Shown here in pieces: positions 28,962 through 37,170 of a stretch of 64,000 nucleotides of DNA. The notes under the pieces were generated by a model. It ran no database searches. It was given only the letters and a program-made list of their open reading frames with translations, and was not told where the DNA came from. The position numbers were made by a program, and so were the translations under genes. The number at the start of each line of letters is the position of its first letter. Positions within the stretch are counted from its first letter, which is position 1. Source of the stretch: Tropicimonas sp. IMCC6043 (GTDB lineage: Bacteria; Pseudomonadota; Alphaproteobacteria; Rhodobacterales; Rhodobacteraceae); the NCBI RefSeq assembly GCF_004146235.1, contig NZ_SELO01000010.1, positions 1-64,000 on the forward strand. The letters run 5' to 3'.

Positions 28962-29390
28962 ATGACTATCGTTGATTTTACGCCCCTGCCGGCGCTTCTT
29001 GGCGGCGGGTTGATCGGGCTTGCGACAACGCTCCTGATGGCCTCGATCGGCCGCATCATGGGCGCGACGGGAATCCTCTCCGCCGCCTTCTTCGCCGAGG
29101 ACGACCGCGCATGGCGCTGGTTCCTGCTCGCCGGCATGATCTCCGGTCCGGCGGCCTATCTGACCCTGACGGGAAGCTGGCCGGAGATCACCGTTCCGGT
29201 GTCGACGCTGTCGCTGGTTGTCGGCGGCTTCCTTGTCGGTATCGGCGTCTCCTATGGCTCGGGCTGCACGTCCGGTCACGGCGTCTGCGGACTGGCCCGG
29301 CTGTCGCCGCGCTCGCTGGCGGCAGTGCTGACCTTCATGGCGACGACGGCGATCACCGTCTATGTCGTGCGCCACGTGGTGGGGGGCTAG
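28962..29390 (+). CDS. YeeE/YedE (PmpA-type) sulfur transport protein
   Basis: A 142-residue membrane protein with about four helices. The YeeE/YedE signature GGFLVGIGVSYGSGCTSGHGVCGL carries the conserved Cys thought to relay thiosulfate or persulfide sulfur across the membrane. It is followed by its partner four bases downstream. In this operon type the two half-size permeases are thought to act together; direction and substrate are inferred. Confidence 0.88.
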   Translation: MTIVDFTPLPALLGGGLIGLATTLLMASIGRIMGATGILSAAFFAEDDRAWRWFLLAGMISGPAAYLTLTGSWPEITVPVSTLSLVVGGFLVGIGVSYGSGCTSGHGVCGLARLSPRSLAAVLTFMATTAITVYVVRHVVGG

Positions 29391-29393
29391 GCG

Positions 29394-29924
29394 ATGCGGC
29401 TTGTTTCGGTTTACCTGATCGGCCTGATCTTCGGGCTGGGGATTTCGATCTCGGGCATGGCGAACCCGGAGAAGGTGCTGAACTTCTTCGATTTCGCAGG
29501 CACCTGGGATCCCTCTCTTGCCTTCGTCATGGCCAGCGCCGTCGTCGTCGCCTTCTTCGGCTACCGCTTCGTGCTGAAGCGGCCGGGGCCGAGCTTCGAC
29601 CACGTCTTCCACCTGCCGCAGAACCAGAAGATCGACGTCAAGCTGCTCGGCGGCTCCGCGATCTTCGGAGTTGGCTGGGGCCTCTCCGGCTTCTGCCCCG
29701 GAGGCGCGCTGCCTGCCATCGGCACCGGCCGGAGCGAGGTGCTGATCTTCGCTCTCGCGCTCGTCGCCGGCATGGGCGTCGCCCGCTACATCAACACCCA
29801 CGCCGCCAGGCGCTTCCAGACGCCCTGGGGCCCGGACCATCACAAGCCGGTCGCCCACGGCCCGATCTCGCACGCGCCGCGCGGGCCGCTTCCCGAGGCC
29901 CCCGGCGAGAGCTACAAAGACTGA
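29394..29924 (+). CDS. YeeE/YedE (PmpB-type, DUF6691) membrane protein
   Basis: A 176-residue protein with four to five hydrophobic segments. It contains the second half-permease motif GVGWGLSGFCPGGALPAIGTGR with the conserved Cys, and GLGISISGMANPEKVLNFFD typical of this family. Immediately follows the PmpA-type gene and precedes the persulfide dioxygenase by 17 bp, with AAAGGAGG between. The pair probably moves a sulfur species. Confidence 0.86.
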   Translation: MRLVSVYLIGLIFGLGISISGMANPEKVLNFFDFAGTWDPSLAFVMASAVVVAFFGYRFVLKRPGPSFDHVFHLPQNQKIDVKLLGGSAIFGVGWGLSGFCPGGALPAIGTGRSEVLIFALALVAGMGVARYINTHAARRFQTPWGPDHHKPVAHGPISHAPRGPLPEAPGESYKD

Positions 29925-29941
29925 ATTCAAAGGAGGACCCG

Positions 29942-30823
29942 ATGACCTATCCCGTCGACCTGTCCCTGAAGCCCGACGTCAAGGGCTTCTTCGATCCCCA
30001 GACCCACACGATCTCCTATATCGTCAAGGATCCGGGCTCGAGCTCCTGCGCCATCATCGACTCGGTGATGGATATCGACTACGCCGCCGGCCGCATCACC
30101 TATGAGCATGCCGACGAACTGATCGCCTATGTGCAGGAGAACGGCCTCACGCTCGAATGGCTGATCGAGACCCATGTCCATGCCGACCACCTCTCGGCCG
30201 CGCCTTATATCCAGGCGAAGCTCGGCGGCAAGATCGGCATCGGCGAGAACATCACCGTCGTGCAGGACACCTTCGGCAAGGTTTTCAACGAGGGCACCGA
30301 GTTCCAGCGCGACGGCTCGCAGTTCGACGCGCTGTTCAAGGATGGCGACAGCTACCAGATCGGCGGCATGACCGCCTTCGCGATCCACACGCCGGGCCAC
30401 ACGCCGGCCTGCATGACCCATGTCGTGGGCGACGCCGCTTTTGTCGGCGACACGCTCTTCATGCCCGATGGCGGTTCGGCCCGGGCCGACTTCCCCGGCG
30501 GCGATGCGGGCGTGCTCTATGATTCGATCATGAAGGTGCTGTCCCTGCCCGACGAGATGCGCCTCTTCATGTGCCACGATTACGGCCCCAACGGCCGCGA
30601 CATCGAGTGGGAAACCACGGTCGGTGACGAGAGAAAGCACAACATCCATGTCGGCGAGGGCAAGAGCCGCGAAGACTTCATCAAGTTCCGCACCGAGCGC
30701 GACGCCACGCTCAAGATGCCGAACCTGATCATCCCCTCGCTGCAGGTCAACATGCGCGCCGGCGAGGTGCCGAAGGACGACCAGGGCAACCCGATGCTGA
30801 AAGTGCCGGTCAACGGCCTCTGA
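29942..30823 (+). CDS. MBL-fold persulfide dioxygenase-like hydrolase
   Basis: A 293-residue metallo-beta-lactamase fold protein. Metal ligands appear in THVHADH (residues about 78-84), HTPGHTPACMTH and FVGDTLFMPD, and the C-terminal MCHDYGP supplies another His. This is the pattern of ETHE1/Blh-type persulfide dioxygenases, which oxidise glutathione persulfide to sulfite. Its place between sulfur permeases and sulfide:quinone oxidoreductase supports that. A strong AAAGGAGG precedes the ATG. Confidence 0.9.
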   Translation: MTYPVDLSLKPDVKGFFDPQTHTISYIVKDPGSSSCAIIDSVMDIDYAAGRITYEHADELIAYVQENGLTLEWLIETHVHADHLSAAPYIQAKLGGKIGIGENITVVQDTFGKVFNEGTEFQRDGSQFDALFKDGDSYQIGGMTAFAIHTPGHTPACMTHVVGDAAFVGDTLFMPDGGSARADFPGGDAGVLYDSIMKVLSLPDEMRLFMCHDYGPNGRDIEWETTVGDERKHNIHVGEGKSREDFIKFRTERDATLKMPNLIIPSLQVNMRAGEVPKDDQGNPMLKVPVNGL

Positions 30824-30908
30824 GGCCGAGCCCGACCCGGACGGAGAGACCCCCAGCCGGGGCGCCCGAACGCGGCATCCCGGTCATCCGCCAAGTGGAG
30901 GACACTGA

Positions 30909-32594
30909 ATGGACATCAAGAAACTGACAGACAGCATCTCCGTCGCGGGGCAGATCACGGCGGAGGACCTCCCGAAGATCAAGGAGGCCGGGTTCCGCGC
31001 GATCATCTGCAACCGTCCCGACGGCGAGGGCAACGACCAGCCGACCTTCGAGGAAATCGAGATGACGGCACAGGGGCTCGGGCTGGAATGCCGCTACCTG
31101 CCGGTCACCTCCGGAATGGTGCAGGACGAACAGGCCGTGGAATTCGGGCAGGCGCTGACCGAGTTGCCCGGTCCGGTGCTTGCCTATTGCCGTTCCGGGA
31201 TGCGCTCGACGACGCTCTGGTCGCTTTCCCACGCGAAGGACATGGAAACCACCAGGATCCTCGCCACCGCCAAGGCCGCGGGCTATGACATGGGCGGCGT
31301 GGTCCGCCGCATCGTCAATGGCGGCAAGACGCCCACCGATACCGGTGACGCGAAATTCGACGTGGTGATCGTCGGCGGCGGCGCCGGCGGCATCTCGGTT
31401 GCGGCCTCGCTGAAGGCACGGATGCGTGACCTCAACATCGCCCTGATCGACCCGGCCGACATCCACTACTACCAGCCGGGCTGGACCATGGTCGGCGCCG
31501 GCATCTTTGACCCGGCCACCACCGCGCGCACCATGGCGAGCCTGATCCCCAAGGGCGTCCACTGGATCAAGGCCGCCGTCGCCGCCTTCGAGCCCAAGAA
31601 CGACGCGGTGATCCTCGACGGCTGCCGGGTGGTGAAATACGACCGGCTGATCGTCTGCCCGGGCCTCAAGCTCGACTGGCACGCGGTTGAGGGGCTTGTC
31701 GACACGCTCGGCAAGAACGGCGTGACCTCGAACTACCGCTACGACCTCGCGCCCTACACATGGCAGCTCGTGCAGGAGATGAAGGAGGGCCGCGCGCTCT
31801 TCACCCAGCCGCCGATGCCGATCAAATGCGCCGGCGCGCCGCAAAAGGCGATGTATCTCTCGGCCGACCACTGGCACCGCCAAGAACGCCTGAAGGATAT
31901 CGACATCCATTTCATGAATGCCGGCGGCGTGCTCTTCGGGGTGAAGGACTACGTGCCGGCCCTTATGGAATATGTCGAGAAATACGGCGCACATCTCGAT
32001 TTCTTCCACAACCTCGTCGCCGTCGACGGCCCCGCGAAAAAGGCCACGTTCGAGGTGAAGGCGCCGGACACGGAGCCCACCACGGTCGAGGTCGAGTTCG
32101 ACATGATGCATGTCTGCCCACCCCAGACTGCGCCCGATTTCATCCGCGTCTCGCCGCTCGCGGACGCAGCGGGCTGGGTCGACGTCGACCAGATCACGCT
32201 CCAGCACAAGACCTACGAGAACATCTGGTCGCTCGGCGACGTGATGAACGCGCCCAATGCCAAGACCGCCGCCGCGGCGCGGATGCAGGCGCCGGTGGTG
32301 GCCGCCAACGTCACCGCCGACATCCTCGGCGGCTCGCCCCAGGGCGCCTATACCGGCTACGGCTCCTGCCCGCTCACCGTCGAGAAGGGCAAGATCGTGC
32401 TGGCCGAGTTCGGCTATGGCGGCACCATCATGCCGATCCTGCCGACCTGGCTGATCAACGGCAAGAAGCCTACCCGCGCCGCCTGGATCCTCAAGGAGAT
32501 GCTGCTGCCACCGGTCTATTGGCGCGCCATGCTCAAGGGCCGCGAATGGATGGCCAAGCCCGAGAAGGTCACCGGCGACGGTGCCACGGTCTGA
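30909..32594 (+). CDS. Fused DUF442 phosphatase-like/sulfur-transferase domain and sulfide:quinone oxidoreductase
   Basis: A 561-residue fusion. Residues about 1-110 are a TIGR01244/DUF442 domain (MDIKKLTDSISVAGQI) with a CRSGMR Cys-x5-Arg loop. From about 148 it is an SQR-type FAD enzyme: VVIVGGGAGGISVAASL, the YYQPGWTMVGAG motif with no extra Cys nearby, IKCAGAPQKAMY with a redox Cys, and VCPPQTAPDFI then LGDVMNAPNAKTAAA. SQR oxidises sulfide to persulfide/polysulfide and passes electrons to quinone; the DUF442 part may act on the persulfide. The fusion is common in proteobacteria. Membrane-peripheral, periplasm or cytosol side uncertain. Confidence 0.9.
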   Translation: MDIKKLTDSISVAGQITAEDLPKIKEAGFRAIICNRPDGEGNDQPTFEEIEMTAQGLGLECRYLPVTSGMVQDEQAVEFGQALTELPGPVLAYCRSGMRSTTLWSLSHAKDMETTRILATAKAAGYDMGGVVRRIVNGGKTPTDTGDAKFDVVIVGGGAGGISVAASLKARMRDLNIALIDPADIHYYQPGWTMVGAGIFDPATTARTMASLIPKGVHWIKAAVAAFEPKNDAVILDGCRVVKYDRLIVCPGLKLDWHAVEGLVDTLGKNGVTSNYRYDLAPYTWQLVQEMKEGRALFTQPPMPIKCAGAPQKAMYLSADHWHRQERLKDIDIHFMNAGGVLFGVKDYVPALMEYVEKYGAHLDFFHNLVAVDGPAKKATFEVKAPDTEPTTVEVEFDMMHVCPPQTAPDFIRVSPLADAAGWVDVDQITLQHKTYENIWSLGDVMNAPNAKTAAAARMQAPVVAANVTADILGGSPQGAYTGYGSCPLTVEKGKIVLAEFGYGGTIMPILPTWLINGKKPTRAAWILKEMLLPPVYWRAMLKGREWMAKPEKVTGDGATV

Positions 32595-32601
32595 CACGAA
32601 C

Positions 32602-32629
32602 GGCCGGCGCGGCTCCGCACGCGCCGGCC
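32602..32629. terminator. Hairpin after the SQR gene
   Basis: A perfect 10-bp stem GGCCGGCGCG / CGCGCCGGCC with an 8-base loop lies between the SQR and SulP genes. No T tract follows, so it may mark mRNA processing or partial termination. Confidence 0.45.
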
Positions 32630-32654
32630 TCTCCCACCCCTCAAGGTTCTGAAG

Positions 32655-34394
32655 ATGCCCGCGTTTCTCCGCCGCTACCTGCCCATTCTCGACTGGGGCA
32701 GCCAGTATGACCGCCAAACATTTGAGAGCGACGCGCTCGCCGCTGTGATCGTCACGATCATGCTGATCCCGCAATCGCTCGCCTATGCGCTGCTTGCGGG
32801 GCTGCCGGCGGAGATGGGGCTCTACGCCTCGATCCTGCCGCTCGTCGCCTATGCCGTCTTCGGCACGTCCCGCGCGCTGGCCGTCGGCCCGGTCGCCGTG
32901 GTCTCGCTGATGACCGCCGCCGCGGTCGGCAATCTCGGCCTCAGCGACCCGGGCGCCATCGCGCTCGCCGCGGTCACACTGGCCTTCCTCTCGGGGCTCT
33001 TCCTCACCGCGATGGGGCTCTTTCGCCTCGGCTTCGTGGCGAATTTTCTCTCCCACCCGGTGATCGCCGGCTTCATCACCGCCTCGGGCATCCTGATCGC
33101 CGCCAGCCAGCTCAAGCACATCCTCGGGATCCCGGCCTCCGGTCATAACCTCCTCGAGACGCTGGAGAGCCTGCTGGCCCATCTCGGCCAGACCAATCTC
33201 TGGACGCTCGCCATCGGCGTCGCCGCCACCGGCTTCCTGTTCTGGGTCCGCAAGGGGCTGAAGCCGCTGCTGCGCGCCCGGGGCGTCTCGGCCCGCATGG
33301 CCGATATCGCCGCAAAGGCCGGCCCGGTGGCGGCGGTTGTCGTGACCACGCTCTTCGTCTGGATCCTCGGGCTCGATCAGCGCGGCGTCGCCATTGTCGG
33401 CGAGATCCCCGGCGGGCTGCCGCCGCTCACCGCGCCCAGTTTCGATCTCGGCATGTGGTCGACGCTGATCGGCTCGGCGATCCTCATCTCGATCATCGGC
33501 TTCGTCGAATCGGTTTCGGTTGCCCAGACGCTCGCCGCCAAGCGGCGCCAGCGGATCGACCCGGACCAGGAGCTGATCGGCCTCGGCACCTCCAACATCG
33601 CCGCCGCGATCTCCGGTGGCTACCCGGTGACCGGCGGTTTCTCCCGCTCGGTGGTGAATTTCGATGCCGGCGCCGAGACTCCCGCCGCCGGCGCCTTCAC
33701 TGCCCTCGGCATCCTGCTCGCGGCGCTCGTGCTGACGCCGCTGCTCTTCTTCCTGCCCAAGGCGACGCTCGCCGCGACGATCATCGTCGCCGTGCTCTCG
33801 CTCGTCGATTTCTCGATCCTGAAACGCGCCTGGACTTTCTCTCGGGCGGATTTCTTCGCCGTTTCGGCGACGATCCTGCTGACCCTCGGCATGGGCGTGG
33901 AGGCCGGTGTCTCCGCAGGCGTGGTGCTGTCGATCTTCCTGCATCTCTACAAGACCTCGCGCCCGCATGTAGCCGAGATCGGCCTCGTGCCCGGCACGCA
34001 GCATTTCCGCAATATCTGCCGCCACCGGGTGATGACTGACCCCGCCGTGGTGACGCTGCGCGTCGACGAGAGCCTCTATTTCGCCAATGCGCGCTTCCTC
34101 GAGGATTACATCTATGACCGCGTCGTGAAGGACACCCGGCTCAAGCATGTCGTGCTGAACTTCCCCGCGGTGAATGAGGTCGATCTCTCGGCGCTCGAAT
34201 CGCTCGAATCCATCCTGCTCCGGCTCAAGGATCTCGGCATCAAGCTGCACCTCTCCGAAGTGAAGGGGCCGGTGATGGACAGGCTAAAGCGCAGCCACTT
34301 CCTCGACGAGATGAACGGCCGCGTCTTCCTGTCGCAATACGACGCCTGGATGGCCCTGTCGGGCGGGGAGGAGCCGGCACAGGCCGCCGAGTGA
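32655..34394 (+). CDS. SulP-family anion (sulfate) transporter with STAS domain
   Basis: A 579-residue transporter. Ten or more transmembrane helices start near residue 28 (AVIVTIMLIPQSLAYALLAGLP, the SulP signature), and a C-terminal STAS domain (VVTLRVDESLYFANARFLEDY ... VDLSALESLESI) occupies the last 130 residues. SulP proteins move sulfate, sulfite or bicarbonate. Downstream of a pathway that ends in sulfite/sulfate, export of the oxidation product is a sensible inference. Confidence 0.9.
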   Translation: MPAFLRRYLPILDWGSQYDRQTFESDALAAVIVTIMLIPQSLAYALLAGLPAEMGLYASILPLVAYAVFGTSRALAVGPVAVVSLMTAAAVGNLGLSDPGAIALAAVTLAFLSGLFLTAMGLFRLGFVANFLSHPVIAGFITASGILIAASQLKHILGIPASGHNLLETLESLLAHLGQTNLWTLAIGVAATGFLFWVRKGLKPLLRARGVSARMADIAAKAGPVAAVVVTTLFVWILGLDQRGVAIVGEIPGGLPPLTAPSFDLGMWSTLIGSAILISIIGFVESVSVAQTLAAKRRQRIDPDQELIGLGTSNIAAAISGGYPVTGGFSRSVVNFDAGAETPAAGAFTALGILLAALVLTPLLFFLPKATLAATIIVAVLSLVDFSILKRAWTFSRADFFAVSATILLTLGMGVEAGVSAGVVLSIFLHLYKTSRPHVAEIGLVPGTQHFRNICRHRVMTDPAVVTLRVDESLYFANARFLEDYIYDRVVKDTRLKHVVLNFPAVNEVDLSALESLESILLRLKDLGIKLHLSEVKGPVMDRLKRSHFLDEMNGRVFLSQYDAWMALSGGEEPAQAAE

Positions 34395-34513
34395 TCCGGA
34401 GCCCGGTGGACCGGCGGCGCCCCTGAACGGGCGCGACGTAACGCCCCAAACCTGACCCCGGACAGGCGCTGTTTCGGTTGGAAACGGCAGCGCCGCGGAT
34501 TAAGACCCGCTTC

Positions 34514-35623
34514 ATGGATCACGCCGATTTCTCCGTTGCGTCGATGCAGTCGCTCTCCGTCGCGGGCAGCGGTCTGGAACGCGACTCCATCGTGCCGCCG
34601 GCGGCGCAGGGTCCGGGTTTCGCGGAGGCCTATGACCGCACGACGCTCTGGTATGACGCCGTGGACCACGGCCACCGGATCCGCCTCGTCTGCCCGAAAC
34701 TGATGAACCTGCGCCGGCTGCTGTCGCCCGGCGCGCTGGAGATCGACGGGGCCAGCGCCCGGATCTGCCGCATCCGCCGCTTCCGCCGGCACGACATCGT
34801 CTCGCTGGAGCGGCCGGCCGGCGCGCAGCGGCTCACCGTCCGCGACGGCGACTGGACCGCCTCGAGCGGCCTCAGCCCGGATGACTCGGGGATCTTTGCG
34901 GGGCTCAACGCCTCGCTGCATATCTCGCGCAACAACCGGCTCGACTGGATCGCGGACTGGGCGCGGTTCCACATCGCCGAGCACGGGCTCGAGGCGATGC
35001 TGGTGATGGACAATGCCTCCGATGCCTATCCGCCCGAGGCCATCCTGGAGACGCTCTCGGCCACCGGGCTCAAGCGCGCCGTCGTGCTCAAGGTGCCGCA
35101 ACCCTACGGCCCGGTGCGCTCCCGGACCGGCGGCGGAGGCGCCAAGTTCCTGCAACCGGCGATGCTGAACCTCGCGCGCATGCGTTTCCTCTCGCGCGCC
35201 CGCGCAGTGCTCAACGCCGATATCGACGAACTGGTCTGGAGCCGGCGCGGCTCGATCTTCGACGCCGCCGTGAAGAGCCCGCTCGGCATCGTCGCTTTCG
35301 ACGGGGAATGGGTGAACCCGGGGCCGGAGCGGCGGGAACCCTACCGCCATGCCGATCACCTGCATCCGGAAGTCGGCACCAGCCGCTGCCCGACGAAATA
35401 CTGCATCCGCCCCGATGGCTGGCGCAAACGCCTCGGCTGGGACGTCCACCGCCCCGAATCGTTCCCGCCGCTCTCGTCGATCCGCAGCCGCGACTTCGGC
35501 TACTGGCATTGCCGGGCCATCACCACCAACTGGAAGAGCTACGACCGGCTCGAGCCGCGCTATGTCTCCGAACCGGATCCCTATGCCGCCGCCACGCTCG
35601 CCCGCCTTCTGCCCGAAGACTGA
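34514..35623 (+). CDS. Glycosyltransferase family 2-like (Glyco_tranf_2_4) protein
   Basis: A 369-residue cytosolic protein. The central region has RNNRLDWIADWARFHI, LVMDNASDAYPPE and the DxD-like NADIDELVW, as in Roseobacter-group glycosyltransferases with the Glyco_tranf_2_4 domain. The C-terminus holds RSRDFGYWHCRAITTNWK. The start at 34514 (MDHADF) is uncertain; an ATG at 34478 adds 12 residues. It probably transfers a sugar to a cell-surface polymer, substrate unknown. It stands alone between the sulfur operon and deoC. Confidence 0.65.
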   Translation: MDHADFSVASMQSLSVAGSGLERDSIVPPAAQGPGFAEAYDRTTLWYDAVDHGHRIRLVCPKLMNLRRLLSPGALEIDGASARICRIRRFRRHDIVSLERPAGAQRLTVRDGDWTASSGLSPDDSGIFAGLNASLHISRNNRLDWIADWARFHIAEHGLEAMLVMDNASDAYPPEAILETLSATGLKRAVVLKVPQPYGPVRSRTGGGGAKFLQPAMLNLARMRFLSRARAVLNADIDELVWSRRGSIFDAAVKSPLGIVAFDGEWVNPGPERREPYRHADHLHPEVGTSRCPTKYCIRPDGWRKRLGWDVHRPESFPPLSSIRSRDFGYWHCRAITTNWKSYDRLEPRYVSEPDPYAAATLARLLPED

Positions 35624-35697
35624 GCCGGCTGGCTATTGCCCGCCCCGCCGGGCCATGCGACCTTGACCCCGACACGCCCAAGGGAGGACCTGTCCCC

Positions 35698-36708
35698 ATG
35701 CCCACGAAAAGCGAGTCCGGCACCGCGCTGGCCCGCAAGGAGGCGCATCTGCCGCAGATTCGCGGCGAGGCGCGCAACCCAGGAATGGAGCTCGACATGG
35801 ACTGGGTGATGCGCGCCCAGGCCAATACCTCTGCCATCGAGCGCCGCACCGCCACGCTGCCCGGCCGCCGCTCGGTCAAGAAGGCGTATCAGGCCGCCTG
35901 GCTGGTGAAGGCGATCTCGCTCATCGACCTGACGACACTGTCGGGCGACGACACGCCCGGCCGTGTCCGCCGGCTCTGCGCCAAGGCGCGCCAGCCGGTC
36001 CGCGCCGACCTGCTGGCAGCACTCGGGCTGGACCGGCTGACCACCGGAGCGGTCTGTGTCTATCACGAGATGGTGCCGACCGCGGTCGAAGCGCTCAAGG
36101 GCTCCGGCGTGCCCGTCGCCGCCGTTTCCACCGGCTTTCCGGCCGGCCTCTCGCCCTTCGCGCTGCGGCTCGCCGAGATCGGCCAGTCGGTACAGGCGGG
36201 CGCGGCCGAGATCGACATCGTGATCTCCCGCCGCCATGTGCTCACCGGCAACTGGCAGGCGCTCTATGACGAGATGCGCGAGTTCCGTGCCGCCTGTGGC
36301 GCCGCGCATGTGAAGGCGATCCTGGCCACCGGCGAGCTCGGGTCACTCCGCAACGTTGCCCGCGCCTCGCTGGTCTGCATGATGGGCGGCGCCGATTTCA
36401 TCAAGACCTCGACTGGCAAGGAGAGCGTCAACGCCACCCTGCCGGTGTCGCTCGTGATGATGCGGGCGATCCGCGAGTTCGAGGCAAGGACCGGCATCAA
36501 GATCGGCTACAAGCCCGCCGGCGGCATCTCGACCGCCAAGGATGCGCTCACCTACCTGATGCTGCTCAAGGAGGAACTCGGCCGCCGCTGGCTCGAGCCC
36601 GACCTTTTCCGCTTCGGCGCCTCCTCGCTGCTGGGCGATATCGAGCGCCAGCTCGAACACCATGTCACCGGCGCCTATTCGGCGTCCTACCGCCACCCGC
36701 TGGCATGA
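35698..36708 (+). CDS. deoC: Deoxyribose-phosphate aldolase
   Basis: A 336-residue class I aldolase splitting 2-deoxyribose-5-phosphate to acetaldehyde and glyceraldehyde-3-phosphate. The Schiff-base Lys is in GADFIKTSTGKESVN, with VKAILATGELGS and IGYKPAGGIST supplying the other active-site residues. It is longer than E. coli DeoC because of an N-terminal extension, as in related alphaproteobacteria. GGGAGG lies upstream of the ATG. Its stop overlaps the next start (ATGA), and the downstream ALDH could oxidise the acetaldehyde. Confidence 0.93.
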   Translation: MPTKSESGTALARKEAHLPQIRGEARNPGMELDMDWVMRAQANTSAIERRTATLPGRRSVKKAYQAAWLVKAISLIDLTTLSGDDTPGRVRRLCAKARQPVRADLLAALGLDRLTTGAVCVYHEMVPTAVEALKGSGVPVAAVSTGFPAGLSPFALRLAEIGQSVQAGAAEIDIVISRRHVLTGNWQALYDEMREFRAACGAAHVKAILATGELGSLRNVARASLVCMMGGADFIKTSTGKESVNATLPVSLVMMRAIREFEARTGIKIGYKPAGGISTAKDALTYLMLLKEELGRRWLEPDLFRFGASSLLGDIERQLEHHVTGAYSASYRHPLA

Positions 36709-37127
36709 AACCCTTAGGTGACGATAAGCACACCACGGGGCCGCCTGCGCCATCCGTGGCTTCATGGAAGGACACGGTCGAGCTCGCCTTGAAACACGCC
36801 GATGTGGCCACCAAACTCGTGCAGTTCTTCGTCCTCGCAAGTGTTGCCGTCGGCGGCTGGGTCGTGGCATCCGAAGACCTTCGAGCCATGCCCGCATTCA
36901 GCTCACCGCGCCTCGTTTGGGCAATTCTCTACACCCTTATGGCCGCTCCAATCTGGCTGGCGCTTCTCGACCTTCAGCGGCGGATTAATGCCTGCTATGC
37001 GCTTGCGCGCCAAACCATGCCCGTGGTGGCCGATGACCTTGCCCGAGACTTCGACGTCCGGCTGGTCGCCTTTGGCTTTCCCCTGTTCGTCGTCACGATC
37101 GACCTCATCATCCTGTTAGCGCCATGA
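36705..37127 (+). CDS. Hypothetical two- or three-helix membrane protein in the deoC-ALDH locus
   Basis: A 140-residue protein whose start overlaps the deoC stop (ATGA), so it is translationally coupled. Hydrophobic helices are LVQFFVLASVAVGGWVVA, LVWAILYTLMAAPIWLALL and VAFGFPLFVVTIDLIILLAP. I recognise no family. Codon use is less GC-biased than its neighbours (runs such as AAACACGCC, TTAATGCC), hinting at later acquisition. It separates deoC from the aldehyde dehydrogenase it normally adjoins. Confidence 0.65.
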   Translation: MKPLGDDKHTTGPPAPSVASWKDTVELALKHADVATKLVQFFVLASVAVGGWVVASEDLRAMPAFSSPRLVWAILYTLMAAPIWLALLDLQRRINACYALARQTMPVVADDLARDFDVRLVAFGFPLFVVTIDLIILLAP

Positions 37128-37170
37128 CCGATCTCCCGAAGATCTTTCCCAGACCTGCGAGCCCTATCCA

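Noticed and set aside
30810-34250. Long antisense open frame (about 1146 codons) across the SQR and SulP genes
   Set aside because: High GC content leaves stop-free antisense frames. The plus-strand genes have clear family motifs and the antisense product does not.
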